Assembly: GCF_013185195.1 (NCBI RefSeq) | Contig: NZ_JAAZWC010000033.1 | Span: 1-49,540, forward strand | Direction of reading: 5' to 3' | DNA: 49,540 nucleotides | From: Saccharibacillus qingshengii | Lineage (GTDB): Bacteria > Bacillota > Bacilli > Paenibacillales > Paenibacillaceae | In this document: positions 6,793 through 15,786 of the stretch, piece by piece | Position numbering within the stretch: the first letter of the stretch is position 1 | Layout: every line of letters starts with the position of its first letter | Program-made: the position numbers and the translations under genes | Notes under the pieces: generated by a model | The model's input: only the letters and a program-made list of their open reading frames with translations | What the model was told of the DNA's origin: nothing | Databases searched by the model: none

Positions 6793-8595
6793 ATGAGCGG
6801 GAAGAAAAAAATCAAAACAGAAGCGGGCGGTAAAAAGACTTTTGCCCGGTTGGCGGTATACATAAGAAACTATAAAGGGCTGTATGCCGGACTTGGCGCC
6901 GCAACCCTGGTCAAGATTGCGGTCAGTCTCGGCATCGCCTGGTTCCTGTCGCTGGTGACCGATGCGGCCGTCTACGGTTCGGCTTATGGATGGCCGACTA
7001 TCCTAGCGATCGGAGGAAGCATCCTGCTGCTCGATGTGATCGTGCATTATATCGATCAGGTGCTGCGTATGAAAGCTTCGGCTTCGATCCGCAAAGACTT
7101 GCGCGAAGATACGCTGCATCATGTGCTGCGGCTGCCGGCAGGCTATACGGATAAACGGCATTCGGGCGAGTTTCTGTCCAGAATGACGAGCGACAACCAG
7201 GCGGTCGGCGAAGCGATGGGCACCATGCTGTTTGGTCTCATCAGCAATCCGCTGCTGGCGCTGGCTGCTTTTGCTTATCTGCTGACGATCAGCTGGCCGA
7301 TGGCGCTGCTCTGCTTTGCGATGGGGCCGGTGATGATCGCAATCGGAGCGGTGACGGGCAAAGCGATGCGCCGGAGCGCGGCCGGGCAGCAGGAAGCGAT
7401 CGGCGAAGCTACCGTATATTTGCAGGACGTATTCGGTGCGCCGTCGGTAGTGAAGGCCTATGGCATGGAGCGCCGGACGTTCGACTCGTTTGTGAAACGC
7501 AGCCGGGCGATTCTCGGGTGGGAACTGCGCAGCGGCTGTATTCAGGGCGGCAGTGCGGCGGCCAGCGCTTTTGCGGGGAATCTGATGTTCGTGGGAGCGA
7601 TCGTCGCCGGAGCTTATCTGGTTCAGGTCGGTTCAATCACGGTCGGTTCGATGCTGGCTTTTATCCAGCTGATGAACTATCTGGTGATGCCTTTTACGAC
7701 GCTGCCCGGCATGTGGGCAAGCATGCAGCAGGGGCTCGGGGCGGCGGACCGGATCTTCGAAGTGATCGATGCGCCTGCCGAAGCTGAGCAGCTGCGCGAG
7801 AACGGGGAGAAGGCCCCGCTGCTGAATGAACTGCGGATCGAGAACCTGAGCTTTTCGTATGTGTCCGAAGGAGAGAATGCCGAAGAAGCCAAAGGGCTGA
7901 GAAGATTGAATCTGGAAGCCAAAGCCGGGGAGACGATTGCGTTGGTCGGCGAAAGCGGAGGAGGCAAAACGACCTTGTTCAAACTGCTTCTTGGACTGTA
8001 TCCGCCCCGGGAAGGCCGGCTGCTGCTGAACGGGGAAGACGCGGAAACGATCGATCCGCAGCGCCGCAGAAGTTATTTTGCCTGGGTGCCGCAGGAAGCG
8101 CATCTGTTCTCGGGCACGATCCGCGACAATATCGCCGACGGTCGTCCCGGCGCAGGCGAAGACGAGATCGAGTGGGCGGCCCGGATGGCGGAAGCTTATA
8201 CGTTTATCAAGGAATTCCCGGAAGGATTCGATACGAAGATCGGCGAGCGCGGCGCCCGGCTGTCCGGCGGACAGCGGCAGCGTATCGCGATTGCCCGGGC
8301 ACTGCTGCGCGATGCGCCCGTGCTGCTGCTCGACGAAGCGACATCCGCACTGGACAACGAATCGGAACGCAAAGTTCAGAAAGCGCTCGATCTGCTCAAG
8401 CAGGGGCGAACGACTTTCGTGATCGCCCACCGCTTGTCGACCATACAAGGAGCGGACCGGATTATCGTCATGGAGCAGGGCTGCGCGGCGGAGAGCGGCA
8501 CGCACGACGAATTGATGGCGCTTGGAGGCCGATACCAAGCGCTGTACCGGGCGCAGCTGCGGGAAGAAGACAAGGCGGCTGCGGCGGTCGGTTGA
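6793..8595 (+). CDS. ABC exporter, fused membrane and ATPase domains (BmrA/MsbA-like half-transporter)
   Basis: This 600-residue half-transporter should act as a dimer that exports lipids, drugs or peptides. I chose ATG 6793, which follows GGAGG (6780-6784) with an 8-nt gap, over longer in-frame starts. The first ~320 residues carry six hydrophobic segments of a type I exporter domain, with RLPAGYTDKRHSGEFLSRM in the first coupling region. The ATPase domain has Walker A GESGGGKTT, the Q-loop region VPQEAHLFSGTIRDNI, signature LSGGQRQRIAIARALL, Walker B VLLLDEATSALD and H-loop IAHRLSTI. All catalytic residues are present. No partner gene is adjacent. Substrate cannot be told from sequence. Confidence 0.9.
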   Translation: MSGKKKIKTEAGGKKTFARLAVYIRNYKGLYAGLGAATLVKIAVSLGIAWFLSLVTDAAVYGSAYGWPTILAIGGSILLLDVIVHYIDQVLRMKASASIRKDLREDTLHHVLRLPAGYTDKRHSGEFLSRMTSDNQAVGEAMGTMLFGLISNPLLALAAFAYLLTISWPMALLCFAMGPVMIAIGAVTGKAMRRSAAGQQEAIGEATVYLQDVFGAPSVVKAYGMERRTFDSFVKRSRAILGWELRSGCIQGGSAAASAFAGNLMFVGAIVAGAYLVQVGSITVGSMLAFIQLMNYLVMPFTTLPGMWASMQQGLGAADRIFEVIDAPAEAEQLRENGEKAPLLNELRIENLSFSYVSEGENAEEAKGLRRLNLEAKAGETIALVGESGGGKTTLFKLLLGLYPPREGRLLLNGEDAETIDPQRRRSYFAWVPQEAHLFSGTIRDNIADGRPGAGEDEIEWAARMAEAYTFIKEFPEGFDTKIGERGARLSGGQRQRIAIARALLRDAPVLLLDEATSALDNESERKVQKALDLLKQGRTTFVIAHRLSTIQGADRIIVMEQGCAAESGTHDELMALGGRYQALYRAQLREEDKAAAAVG

Positions 8596-8613
8596 CGGGA
8601 GAAGCGGGAGACC

Positions 8614-10125
8614 CTAGCGGAGCTGCAGCCGCGCATAGGTCTGCAGCCGTTCGATGCCTTCCGCAATCCGCCGCTCGTTAAGGAGCGAATAGCTGAGGCG
8701 GATATGACGGTCCGCCCGGCCCGAAGGATCGAAGAACGAGCCCGGCACAAACGATACGCTGTCGTCTCCGCCGGCATTCAGCGCATCGGCCAACAGCTGT
8801 TCGGGTCTGATTCTCTCCGGGAGTTCGACCCACAAGTTCAGTCCGCCTTCGGGCGACTGCCAGCGCCAACCGGAGTCGTTCAGCGCCGTTTCCATCGCTT
8901 CCTTGCGAAGCTGAAGCGCGGTACGCAGTTTGTGCAGATGGCGGCGCGAACGTTCCGACTGGAAATGGTGAACGAACACTTTCTGGTTCAATAGAGGAGT
9001 TCCGCCGCCGCTGCGGGCTTTGGCGGCCAGCAGACGCCGCATCAGATCGGGCCTTGCGGCCGCACAGCCGATCCGCAGACCGGGAAATACATATTTGCTG
9101 AAGCTCCGGATATAAATCGTATGTCCCGACGTATCGTAACCGTAGACCGGCGGCGGAGGCGGCGAACCGAAATGAATATCCCGAAAAGCATCGTCTTCAA
9201 CCAGGATACAGCCGTAGGTTTCCGCCAGATCGACAAGCTGTTTGCGCTGCTCGGAAGGGACGCACCAGCCGGTCGGATTATGGAAAGTCGGATTCATGTA
9301 AAAAAGCACGGGGCGGTATCGGCGCATAAGCGCTTCGATCTCTTCGATCCGGTAACCCTCGGGATGGATATCGACCGGCAGGATTCGGGCGTTGCGATGC
9401 CGGAAGATTTCGATCGCCACGCTGTAGCTCGGCCGTTCGATCAGTACCGGATCGCCGGGACGGACAAGCGCTTCGCAGGCGAGATGAATCGCTTCCTGCG
9501 CGCCGCCCGTCACGAGCAGTTCCTGCTCTTCCGGCTGGAAGCCGCATTCCGCGGCCAGATAAGTGCGCAGCGCATGCAGCAGTTCGTCGTCGCCGCGCAG
9601 AGGAGCGTAGGTGCCCAGTACCCGGGGATACCGATCGAACACCTGCTTGGCATGTTCGGACAGATAGGAATTGGGCAGCAGTAGAGGATCGATCAGCGCC
9701 TGAGAGAACTGGTAGCGGCAGTCCAGACTGTGCAGTTCGCCGAGCAGGGCCGGAATCGGGACAGCCGATTCCGATACGCCGCCCGCAGACGGAGCGCCGT
9801 ACATGCCGCCGAATCCGGGTTCAAGCGATCGGCGGGGAACGGTCAGATAATAACCGGATTTTTCGCGGGCTTCGATCAATCCTTCGGTTTTGAGCATGCC
9901 GTAGACTTTGAATACCGTCAGCCGGTGCAGTCCGGTTTCTTCGGACAGCCGGCGCACGGAAGGCAGTTTCTCGCCTTCGATCCAGTCGCCGCGCGCGATA
10001 CGCATACGCAGTTCGGCGGCCAGTCCGCTTGAGGAGACCGGTGCCCCGGAAACGTTCTGCGCAATTCGTTCGCCGGATTCGCGGCGGGACGGTGGAGCCG
10101 GTTCTTTTTTGGAATATCGATGCAC
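8614..10125 (-). CDS. MocR/GabR-type transcription regulator (GntR HTH fused to aminotransferase fold)
   Basis: The 503-residue protein has a GntR-type winged helix in its first ~100 residues (ELRMRIARGDWIEGEKLPSV and LHRLTVFKVYGMLKTEGLIE). A fold-type I aminotransferase domain follows, with FYMNPTFHNPTG, LVEDDAFRDIHFG and RSFSKYVFPGLRIG, whose Lys (about residue 344) should bind pyridoxal phosphate. I chose GTG 10125 because AAAGGAGA lies 6-7 nt upstream; the frame is open further but without a ribosome site. It is divergent from an EamA transporter, a common MocR arrangement, and probably controls that gene and itself. Subtype (PdxR, GabR, TauR or other) is not evident. Confidence 0.88.
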   Translation of the reverse strand: MHRYSKKEPAPPSRRESGERIAQNVSGAPVSSSGLAAELRMRIARGDWIEGEKLPSVRRLSEETGLHRLTVFKVYGMLKTEGLIEAREKSGYYLTVPRRSLEPGFGGMYGAPSAGGVSESAVPIPALLGELHSLDCRYQFSQALIDPLLLPNSYLSEHAKQVFDRYPRVLGTYAPLRGDDELLHALRTYLAAECGFQPEEQELLVTGGAQEAIHLACEALVRPGDPVLIERPSYSVAIEIFRHRNARILPVDIHPEGYRIEEIEALMRRYRPVLFYMNPTFHNPTGWCVPSEQRKQLVDLAETYGCILVEDDAFRDIHFGSPPPPPVYGYDTSGHTIYIRSFSKYVFPGLRIGCAAARPDLMRRLLAAKARSGGGTPLLNQKVFVHHFQSERSRRHLHKLRTALQLRKEAMETALNDSGWRWQSPEGGLNLWVELPERIRPEQLLADALNAGGDDSVSFVPGSFFDPSGRADRHIRLSYSLLNERRIAEGIERLQTYARLQLR

Positions 10126-10230
10126 GGCAAACTCTCCTTTGGTCAAGTCCGGGTACGGGCGCCGTTTGCAGCGAACTTCGGCGTCGATCCGGTCTGAACC
10201 GATTTTAGTCGATCTCGCGGACTGCATTCT

Positions 10231-10261
10231 ATCATCTGTTCTGTTAATTATGATCTGTTCT
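10231..10261. promoter_or_regulatory. Direct repeat ATCTGTTCT x2, candidate MocR operator
   Basis: ATCTGTTCT occurs at 10234-10242 and again at 10253-10261, exactly 19 bp start to start, within the slightly longer match ATSATCTGTTCT. Direct repeats on about two helical turns are typical of MocR-family operators. The site lies in the divergent interval, just upstream of a TACAAT (10275-10280) that could be the -10 box of the EamA gene. No good -35 box is present there, which fits activation by a protein bound at the repeats. Confidence 0.6.
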
Positions 10262-10305
10262 ATAGACTTCCTTTTACAATAAAGCAAACGAAGGAGGAAG
10301 AACAG

Positions 10306-11232
10306 ATGATCCTGGTGGGGTATTTGGCTATGTGCCTGATTTTCGGAACGACTTTTCTGGCGATCAAATTGGGCGTTGAAGCGGGCCTTCCGCCTTTCTT
10401 CGGTGCCGGCGTACGTTTTTTTGCGGCGGGACTGCTGATGATGCTGTGGATGGCGGTCAGACGCAAAGCGGGATTTTCCCTGCTGCTGCGCAAAGAAACG
10501 CTGTTTACCGGATTCGGCTTGACGTTCTGCACCTTCGCGGCGCTTTATTGGGCGGAGCAGTATATTTCGTCGGGCCTTGCGTCGGTACTCTCGGCGACCG
10601 GACCGGCTTTTATTCTGCTGCTGCAGGCGGGCGTCTCCCGGGTTCGGATCCCCCGTCTGGCACTGACCGGCACGCTGGTCGGCACGTCGGGCGTGGCGCT
10701 GCTGCTTCTGCCCGGAGCGGAGAACGAAGGCGGAAGCCTATGGCTGCTCGCGGGACTGGTGGTCGTGGCAGGTGAAGTCGGCTATGCGGCCGGAGCCCTG
10801 CTGGCCAAACATGCGAGCGCCAAGTTTCCCGAAGCTTCGCCCGTTGCGCTGAACGCGGCCCAAATGATGCACGGCGGCTGGCTGCTGCTTCTGCTGTCGC
10901 TGCTGACGGAGCGCGGTCCTCTCTTGATCACGGACACGTCCCAGGCGCTGCTGTCGCTGCTGTATCTGACTTTGATCGGCTCTATGGCGGGACATACGTT
11001 GTTCTACTGGCTGGTCTCGCGTACGCATCCCGTATTTCCGACAACCTGGCTCTACATCTCACCCTTCATTGCCCTGGCTCTGGGCGCGAAGTTATCCGGA
11101 GAAGCGCTGCACTGGAACGCGGCGGTCGGGTCTTTCGTCGTGCTGGCAGGCGTGCTGCTGACCAACTGGGTGCCGGTGCGTTCGCTGCTGCGGCTGCGCA
11201 AAGCCGATCCCGGCCTGCGAAGCGATCCCTGA
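10306..11232 (+). CDS. EamA/DMT family transporter (ten membrane segments)
   Basis: The protein has 308 residues, two tandem EamA repeats and about ten hydrophobic segments. The first repeat starts MILVGYLAMCLIFGTTFLAI and includes ALYWAEQYISSGLASVLSA; the second includes LLYLTLIGSMAGHTLFYWLV and TTWLYISPFIALALGAKLSG. These are the typical motifs of drug/metabolite exporters of the RhaT/EamA family. ATG 10306 follows AAGGAGGAAG. The divergent MocR regulator suggests a substrate linked to amines, amino acids or vitamin B6, but that is inference from context. A bidirectional terminator follows. Confidence 0.88.
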   Translation: MILVGYLAMCLIFGTTFLAIKLGVEAGLPPFFGAGVRFFAAGLLMMLWMAVRRKAGFSLLLRKETLFTGFGLTFCTFAALYWAEQYISSGLASVLSATGPAFILLLQAGVSRVRIPRLALTGTLVGTSGVALLLLPGAENEGGSLWLLAGLVVVAGEVGYAAGALLAKHASAKFPEASPVALNAAQMMHGGWLLLLLSLLTERGPLLITDTSQALLSLLYLTLIGSMAGHTLFYWLVSRTHPVFPTTWLYISPFIALALGAKLSGEALHWNAAVGSFVVLAGVLLTNWVPVRSLLRLRKADPGLRSDP

Positions 11233-11260
11233 ACCTCAACGGAAAACGGAATGGATACCC

Positions 11261-11310
11261 AAGCAAAAAGGCTCCTGGCGGATATGCCGGGGGCCTTTTT
11301 GCTTTTTTTT
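11261..11310. terminator. Bidirectional terminator between converging genes
   Basis: The arms AAGCAAAAAGGC (11261-11272) and GCCTTTTTGCTT (11293-11304) close around an inner CCTGGC/GCCGGG stem. A T-rich tract follows on the plus strand and the arm itself gives a T run on the minus strand. It separates the EamA gene from the hydroxyacid dehydrogenase. Confidence 0.8.
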
Positions 11311-11345
11311 CTACTATATAATAGACGCAAATCCGAAGCCGACTT

Positions 11346-12296
11346 TCAATACTTTTTCGAGTAGTCGACCAGGTTGCGCGGAAGTGTCTGTCCCTGAACG
11401 AAAGCGCGCAGATTGTCGAGGAAAATCTCGGCGGCGCGGACGTCGTAATGATCCGTGTTGCCCGCGACGTGCGGCGTGATAATGACATCTTCGCGTGCCC
11501 ACAGCGGGTGATCTTCCGGCAGCGGCTCCTGTTCGAATACGTCAAGCGCGGCGCCCGAGAGGATACCGGAATCCAGGGCTTCGACCATCGCTTCGGTATC
11601 GACGCTTTGGCCGCGGCCCACGTTGATAAACAGGGAGGATTTTTTCATATAACCGAAGCTCTCGCGATCGAAAAAGTGGCGGGTCTCGTCGGTCAGCGGA
11701 AGAATGTTCACGATCACGTCGCCTTGGGCGAAAGCTTCGCGAATTCCGTCCGTTCGGTACATTTCGTCGATATGCTCTTCCGGCCGGCCCGAGTGGCGAA
11801 CGCCGATCGTGCGCATACCGAAAGCTTTGGCGAGCTTTGCGGTGGCGCGACCGATATGGCCCGTTCCTACGATGACCATCGTCAGGCCGGAAATTTCTCC
11901 ATACGATCCGCTTTTCTCCCATTTACCCAAAGCCTGGCTGCGAATATTGCCGTGAAGATTGCGGGACATGGCCAGCAGCACGGCGAAGATATGCTCGGAG
12001 ATCGGAATCGCGTGTACCCCTCCGGCATTGGTCAGCAGCACCTTTTTCTCGGCAAAACGGTCCATCGGAAAATAATCGACGCCTGCGGACCAGGCTTGTA
12101 CCCATTTCAGATGTTCGCTTTCCACGGCGGCCGGTTCCAACTTGCGATTCCAGCCTACCAGGATGTCCGCTTCGCGGATTTGTTCGGAAGTGACTTCTTT
12201 GATCGGCACGCTTTTCAATTCGTAATCCGGCGCAATCTCCCGAATCTGCTGCATCTGTTCTTCGGGGAATTCGTACAGGGTCAAAATCGTCGGCAT
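11346..12296 (-). CDS. D-2-hydroxyacid dehydrogenase (NAD(P)-dependent)
   Basis: This 316-residue cytosolic enzyme interconverts D-2-hydroxyacids and 2-oxoacids with NAD(P). The nucleotide-binding fingerprint is VIVGTGHIGRATAKLAKAFG. The catalytic set is complete: Arg in NVGRG, Glu in DVFEQEPLPEDHPLW and His in ITPHVAGNTDHY. The N-terminal half-domain has DILVGWNRKLEP and WVQAWSAGVDYFP, as in the glyoxylate/hydroxypyruvate reductase-like subgroup. The start at 12296 has GGAGGAG about 9 nt upstream. The preferred substrate is not visible. It is transcribed towards the EamA gene and divergently from the YihY gene. Confidence 0.9.
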   Translation of the reverse strand: MPTILTLYEFPEEQMQQIREIAPDYELKSVPIKEVTSEQIREADILVGWNRKLEPAAVESEHLKWVQAWSAGVDYFPMDRFAEKKVLLTNAGGVHAIPISEHIFAVLLAMSRNLHGNIRSQALGKWEKSGSYGEISGLTMVIVGTGHIGRATAKLAKAFGMRTIGVRHSGRPEEHIDEMYRTDGIREAFAQGDVIVNILPLTDETRHFFDRESFGYMKKSSLFINVGRGQSVDTEAMVEALDSGILSGAALDVFEQEPLPEDHPLWAREDVIITPHVAGNTDHYDVRAAEIFLDNLRAFVQGQTLPRNLVDYSKKY

Positions 12297-12504
12297 TTCG
12301 GATACTCCTCCTTCGGGTTCGAAAATCTACCTTTCCATCTTAGCAAAGTTCAATTCATAAATCTTCCCGCCGACTTCGCAAAAAGGGGCATCCGGCCGAA
12401 AACGGGTATAATACAAGTAGGCAAGGGAGCGCAGGGAAAAACGCTTGCGGCGATGCAATAGGCCCTGCACGGAAATCCGGCCAAATAACCCTGAAGGAGC
12501 TCTC

Positions 12505-13368
12505 ATGATCGGAAAATATGCAACGAATGCTTTTGATTTCGGCTACCGATTGTTTGTCCGTATTCGCGATGACGAAGTCAGCGGAATCGGTGCCCAGCTG
12601 GCTTACTATTTACTGCTGTCTTTTTTCCCGTTTCTGATTTTCCTGGTTACCCTCGTCGGCTATGTGGATCTGTCGATCGAGGAAATGCTCCGTCTGGCCC
12701 GCCGGGTCGTTCCGGAAGCGGCGATGAATACGGTGGAAGGCATTCTGAGCGAAGTGACGAAAGGCAGCGGCGCCCTGCTGTCGATCGGGATGATCGCCAC
12801 TTTGTGGACGGCTTCGCGGGGAATCAATGCCGTCATCAAAGGCTTGAACAAAGCCTATGATGTCGAAGAAAACCGTAAATTCTGGCAGATCCGGCTCGTT
12901 TCGATGCTGTCCACGCTGGTTCTTGGCGTCGTTCTGCTGGTGAGCGTTCTGCTGCTGGTCTTCGGTCATTGGATCGGAGGTCAGTTGGACCGGCTGCTGT
13001 CGTATCCGCCGGGATTCGAGCGGATGTGGAGCCTTATCCAGTATTCGATTCCGCTGGTCGTCCTGACCGCCGTGTTCAGCGCTTTGTACTGGATTGCGCC
13101 CAATCGGCAGATCCGGCTGCGTGAAGCAATTCCCGGCGCCATATTTGCCACCGTGGGCTGGATCGTGACTTCGCTTGCTTTTTCCTTCTATGTAAACAAT
13201 TTCGGCAATTTTACCAAAACGTACGGAAGCCTGGGCGGGATTATCATTCTGCTGACCTGGCTGTATCTGAGCTCGATCATCCTTATTGTCGGAGGAGAGA
13301 TCAATGCAACCTTGAAAGCGGGCAAAGCCGGAAATCCAACAGGAAGACAGGCGACCAAAAAAACCTGA
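12505..13368 (+). CDS. YihY/BrkB family inner-membrane protein
   Basis: This 287-residue integral membrane protein was once proposed to be an RNase (RNase BN), but the family's real role is unknown. The start ATG 12505 follows AAGGAGC. Family hallmarks are DDEVSGIGAQLAYYLLLSFF near the N-terminus, the cytosolic loop WTASRGINAVIKGLNKAYDV, and WLYLSSIILIVGGEINATL at the end. There are about six membrane segments and a basic C-terminal tail (GNPTGRQATKKT). A TATAAT (12407-12412) lies about 95 nt upstream but no matching -35 box is visible. The ThpR gene follows after 44 nt on the same strand. Confidence 0.88.
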   Translation: MIGKYATNAFDFGYRLFVRIRDDEVSGIGAQLAYYLLLSFFPFLIFLVTLVGYVDLSIEEMLRLARRVVPEAAMNTVEGILSEVTKGSGALLSIGMIATLWTASRGINAVIKGLNKAYDVEENRKFWQIRLVSMLSTLVLGVVLLVSVLLLVFGHWIGGQLDRLLSYPPGFERMWSLIQYSIPLVVLTAVFSALYWIAPNRQIRLREAIPGAIFATVGWIVTSLAFSFYVNNFGNFTKTYGSLGGIIILLTWLYLSSIILIVGGEINATLKAGKAGNPTGRQATKKT

Positions 13369-13412
13369 AGCCGGAAAAAGAGGCAGAGTCTGACGGAAAA
13401 GGAGGGGGAAGG

Positions 13413-14030
13413 ATGAACGGAGAGCCGATGAAAAACCCGGATCGGCGTTGGACCGATCCGGGCGAAGCCGGGAAGTGGCGGGTGTTCGCAGCGGTTCCGA
13501 TCGGCCAAGAAACGGCGGACCGACTCGCCGATTGGGCGCTGAGCCGCTTCGGCCCGGAAACGTTCCGGCGCTGGACCGACCCGCGGGATTACCATCTCAC
13601 GCTGAAGTTTCTCGGCGATGTGGACAGCGGGCGGATCGCGGCGATCGAGGCCGCGCTCAAGAAAGCTTTTGCGGGCGAGACGCCGTTCGCCCTGACCCTG
13701 AACGGCGCGGGCACCTTCGGCCTGCCCGAAGCGCCGCGCGTGCTGTTTGCCGAGCCGGGCGAAGGCTCGGAAGCGCTCAGCCGCCTGGCCGCGGCGGCGG
13801 AAGCGGCGCTTGCGCCGCTCGGTTTCGCGCCGGAGAAGCGCAGCTTCCGCGCGCACTTGACCTTGGCCCGCAAATACGCGGCGGGCCGGGAAGTGTTCGA
13901 GCCGCCGCTGCTGCAGACGGCTCCGGTCGTGTCGGCCGGTACGCTGGACCGGGCCGTGCTGTACCGGACGCATATGCACAAGCGTCCGATGTACGAGGCG
14001 GTTGCGGAGTTTCCGTTGGGCGGAAACTGA
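13413..14030 (+). CDS. thpR: RNA 2',3'-cyclic phosphodiesterase (LigT/ThpR family)
   Basis: ThpR is a 2H phosphoesterase that opens RNA 2',3'-cyclic phosphates to 2'-phosphates. Both H-x-T-x motifs are present: HLTLKFLG (about residue 60) and HLTLARK (about residue 150). Between them is the family segment GAGTFGLPEAPRVLFAEP. The protein starts at ATG 13413, directly after a GGAGGGGGAAGG tract, and has 205 residues. Its coding sequence is among the most GC-rich in the window. It is likely co-transcribed with the YihY gene. The first ~25 residues, with a DRRWTDPGE stretch, are extra relative to typical ThpR; a later start at Met 6 is possible. Confidence 0.88.
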   Translation: MNGEPMKNPDRRWTDPGEAGKWRVFAAVPIGQETADRLADWALSRFGPETFRRWTDPRDYHLTLKFLGDVDSGRIAAIEAALKKAFAGETPFALTLNGAGTFGLPEAPRVLFAEPGEGSEALSRLAAAAEAALAPLGFAPEKRSFRAHLTLARKYAAGREVFEPPLLQTAPVVSAGTLDRAVLYRTHMHKRPMYEAVAEFPLGGN

Positions 14031-14076
14031 ACGGCGGCATTTGGCAGTAGGGGCACATCCGGTCCGGACAGTCGGA

Positions 14077-14550
14077 TCAAGACTGACGGATCGGCACGCA
14101 CAATTCGCAGACGCCTTCCGACAGCAGCGAACCGGTGTAACGCTCGACAGCCGGCCGCTCGTCCAGGAGAATGCCGGCTTCGATCAGGGCGGGAAAAGCG
14201 GATGCCCAGACTTCGTTTACGCCTTGGGGCGTATGCGCCGTTTTGAATACGGCATAGATGCCGCCGGGGAATTTTCCCAAACGAAGAGAAGTGTCCTGCA
14301 GATCGCCGATTTCGCTGGCGCTGGCTTCCCGGATAATCAGGCAGGCGTCGTAGCGGCATTGCTCGGGCGGCGTAAGCTGCGGATTGTCCTGCGCGATCCC
14401 AAGCAGAATCGTCGATTCGCGGAGAAGGTTTCGCCGCCGTGCCCAAGCCTTCAGATGTTCCATGGTTTCTTGATTCTGTGGACCGTAGGGCCCGGTTTTT
14501 CTTGCGAAAATCACTCGTGCTTTCGGCATGTGTTCGATTGTAAATACCAT
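14077..14550 (-). CDS. GyrI-like small-molecule-binding domain protein (SbmC-like)
   Basis: I chose the ATG at 14550 because AAAGGGAGA lies about 7 nt upstream; the frame is open 10 codons further. The 157-residue protein is a stand-alone GyrI-like (AraC effector-binding) domain: VFTIEHMPKARVIFARKTGP at the N-terminus, GIAQDNPQLTPPEQCRYDAC in the middle, and GGIYAVFKTAHTPQGV with a Trp-containing helix after it. Such proteins bind small hydrophobic ligands, and some protect gyrase or hydrolyse cyclopropanoids. No DNA-binding domain is attached. It lies downstream of the sigma/anti-sigma operon on the same strand but beyond a terminator, so it is probably its own unit. Confidence 0.8.
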   Translation of the reverse strand: MVFTIEHMPKARVIFARKTGPYGPQNQETMEHLKAWARRRNLLRESTILLGIAQDNPQLTPPEQCRYDACLIIREASASEIGDLQDTSLRLGKFPGGIYAVFKTAHTPQGVNEVWASAFPALIEAGILLDERPAVERYTGSLLSEGVCELCVPIRQS

Positions 14551-14653
14551 TTCTATTCTCCCTTTCCGCGGCTTGAACACGCCGCAAATGAAATCTAACA
14601 GGCTATAAAATTAATGAAAAGAATTAGTTTTAAAAAATGGAAAACAAAGAAAC

Positions 14654-14705
14654 GAAAAAGCCCCTGAATCCCAGCCTTTCGGCGTAAGGATTCAGGGGCT
14701 TTTGT
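14654..14705 (-). terminator. Intrinsic terminator of the sigma/anti-sigma operon
   Basis: AAAAGCCCCTGAATCC (14656-14671) pairs with GGATTCAGGGGCTTTT (14688-14703). Read on the minus strand, the hairpin ends in five T's. It lies 80 nt beyond the anti-sigma stop. Confidence 0.85.
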
Positions 14706-14784
14706 TCGTTTTCCTGCAGATACTGCCGGGAGAGACCGCAGGGCCCGGAGTCGTCCGGGCCTTACGTCCTGCCCCTTTCGGCTG

Positions 14785-15786
14785 TTAGCCGTTAAGCTGA
14801 GCGGCCAGTACCATGCGTCCTCGCGGTTCTTTGCCTTCGGCATCCGGTTCCAGCGTAATGGCAACCGTATCGTAATCGTCAGGCTCTATCGCGAGCGACA
14901 ATCCTCCGCTGCCGCTGTCGGACATAAAGGTCCCGGCATTTTGCGGCGGCTGTCCATCCTTGATCAACCAGATCTGGTAAGCTTCGCTGCCGCTGAGCGA
15001 AGGCATGTTCTCGGCTTGGACAACCAGACGCATGCCATTTTCGTCGCGGATCATCGAAGCCATGCCGAACGCATCGGGATCGTCTTCGCTGCCTTTTAAC
15101 CGTACGCTATTTTCGACCTTCGCACCGACGGGAGGCTGCGCTGCAGAAGCCAGCTTCTGCTCCATCGCGGTCATATCCGAGCGCATGTCGCTCATCGAGG
15201 CTTGCAGTTGGGCGGAATAGATTCCGAGCACGACCGCAGCCGCCGCCATGACCGTCGCCGCTCCGGCCCACAGGCCGCGGGAAGCGCGTGCCCGGGAAGC
15301 CCGGCGCGCCACTTCAGGTTCGGCCGCAGCCGGATCGGCAGAGACGCTGCGCGGCGCTGCGCCGCGCACCGTGTCGTTTCCGGCCGGACGTTCTTCAACC
15401 AGCGGAGCCGCGGAACTTCTGTCGGTCTTGACGACAGCCGGCTCGCCGCTTCCGTCGATGCCGCTCTTAACTTCCGCCGCACGGCGGAGTTCGTCGACCT
15501 CTATCGTCTGCCTTGCCTGCTCCAGCTGCTGCTGGGTCTGCGGAGCGGCAGGCGCTTCACTGCCCAATACCTGGGCCAGAATTCTTCGTTTCATACCACT
15601 CGGGGGAGCCGCCGGCGTCAGGGCCAGGGGCAGCATGCCGACCGTGTCGCGCAGCTCCGCCGCACGCTGCCGTTCGTTGGCGTCATCCAGCAGATAGGCT
15701 TCGTATTCCGCCAATTCCGCTTCATCCAATCCTCCGAGCGCATAGGCTTCGGCCTGATCCATTATCGATTCTTTGCGTTCGTTCAT
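14785..15786 (-). CDS. Anti-sigma factor, RskA type, single-pass membrane protein
   Basis: The 333-residue protein should hold the adjacent ECF sigma factor inactive at the membrane. The cytosolic N-terminus (AEAYALGGLDEAELAEYEAY) is the anti-sigma domain of the RskA family. A Ser/Ala/Arg-rich linker leads to one membrane segment near residue 170 (GLWAGAATVMAAAAVVLGIY). The outer part starts with a coiled-coil-like stretch (MRSDMTAMEQKLASA). It then has the RskA domain: VVQAENMPSLSGSEAYQIWL, DGQPPQNAGTF, and AITLEPDAEGKEPRGRMVL at the end. The start overlaps the sigma stop (ATGA, 15783-15786), implying translational coupling. The signal it senses is unknown. Confidence 0.88.
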   Translation of the reverse strand: MNERKESIMDQAEAYALGGLDEAELAEYEAYLLDDANERQRAAELRDTVGMLPLALTPAAPPSGMKRRILAQVLGSEAPAAPQTQQQLEQARQTIEVDELRRAAEVKSGIDGSGEPAVVKTDRSSAAPLVEERPAGNDTVRGAAPRSVSADPAAAEPEVARRASRARASRGLWAGAATVMAAAAVVLGIYSAQLQASMSDMRSDMTAMEQKLASAAQPPVGAKVENSVRLKGSEDDPDAFGMASMIRDENGMRLVVQAENMPSLSGSEAYQIWLIKDGQPPQNAGTFMSDSGSGGLSLAIEPDDYDTVAITLEPDAEGKEPRGRMVLAAQLNG

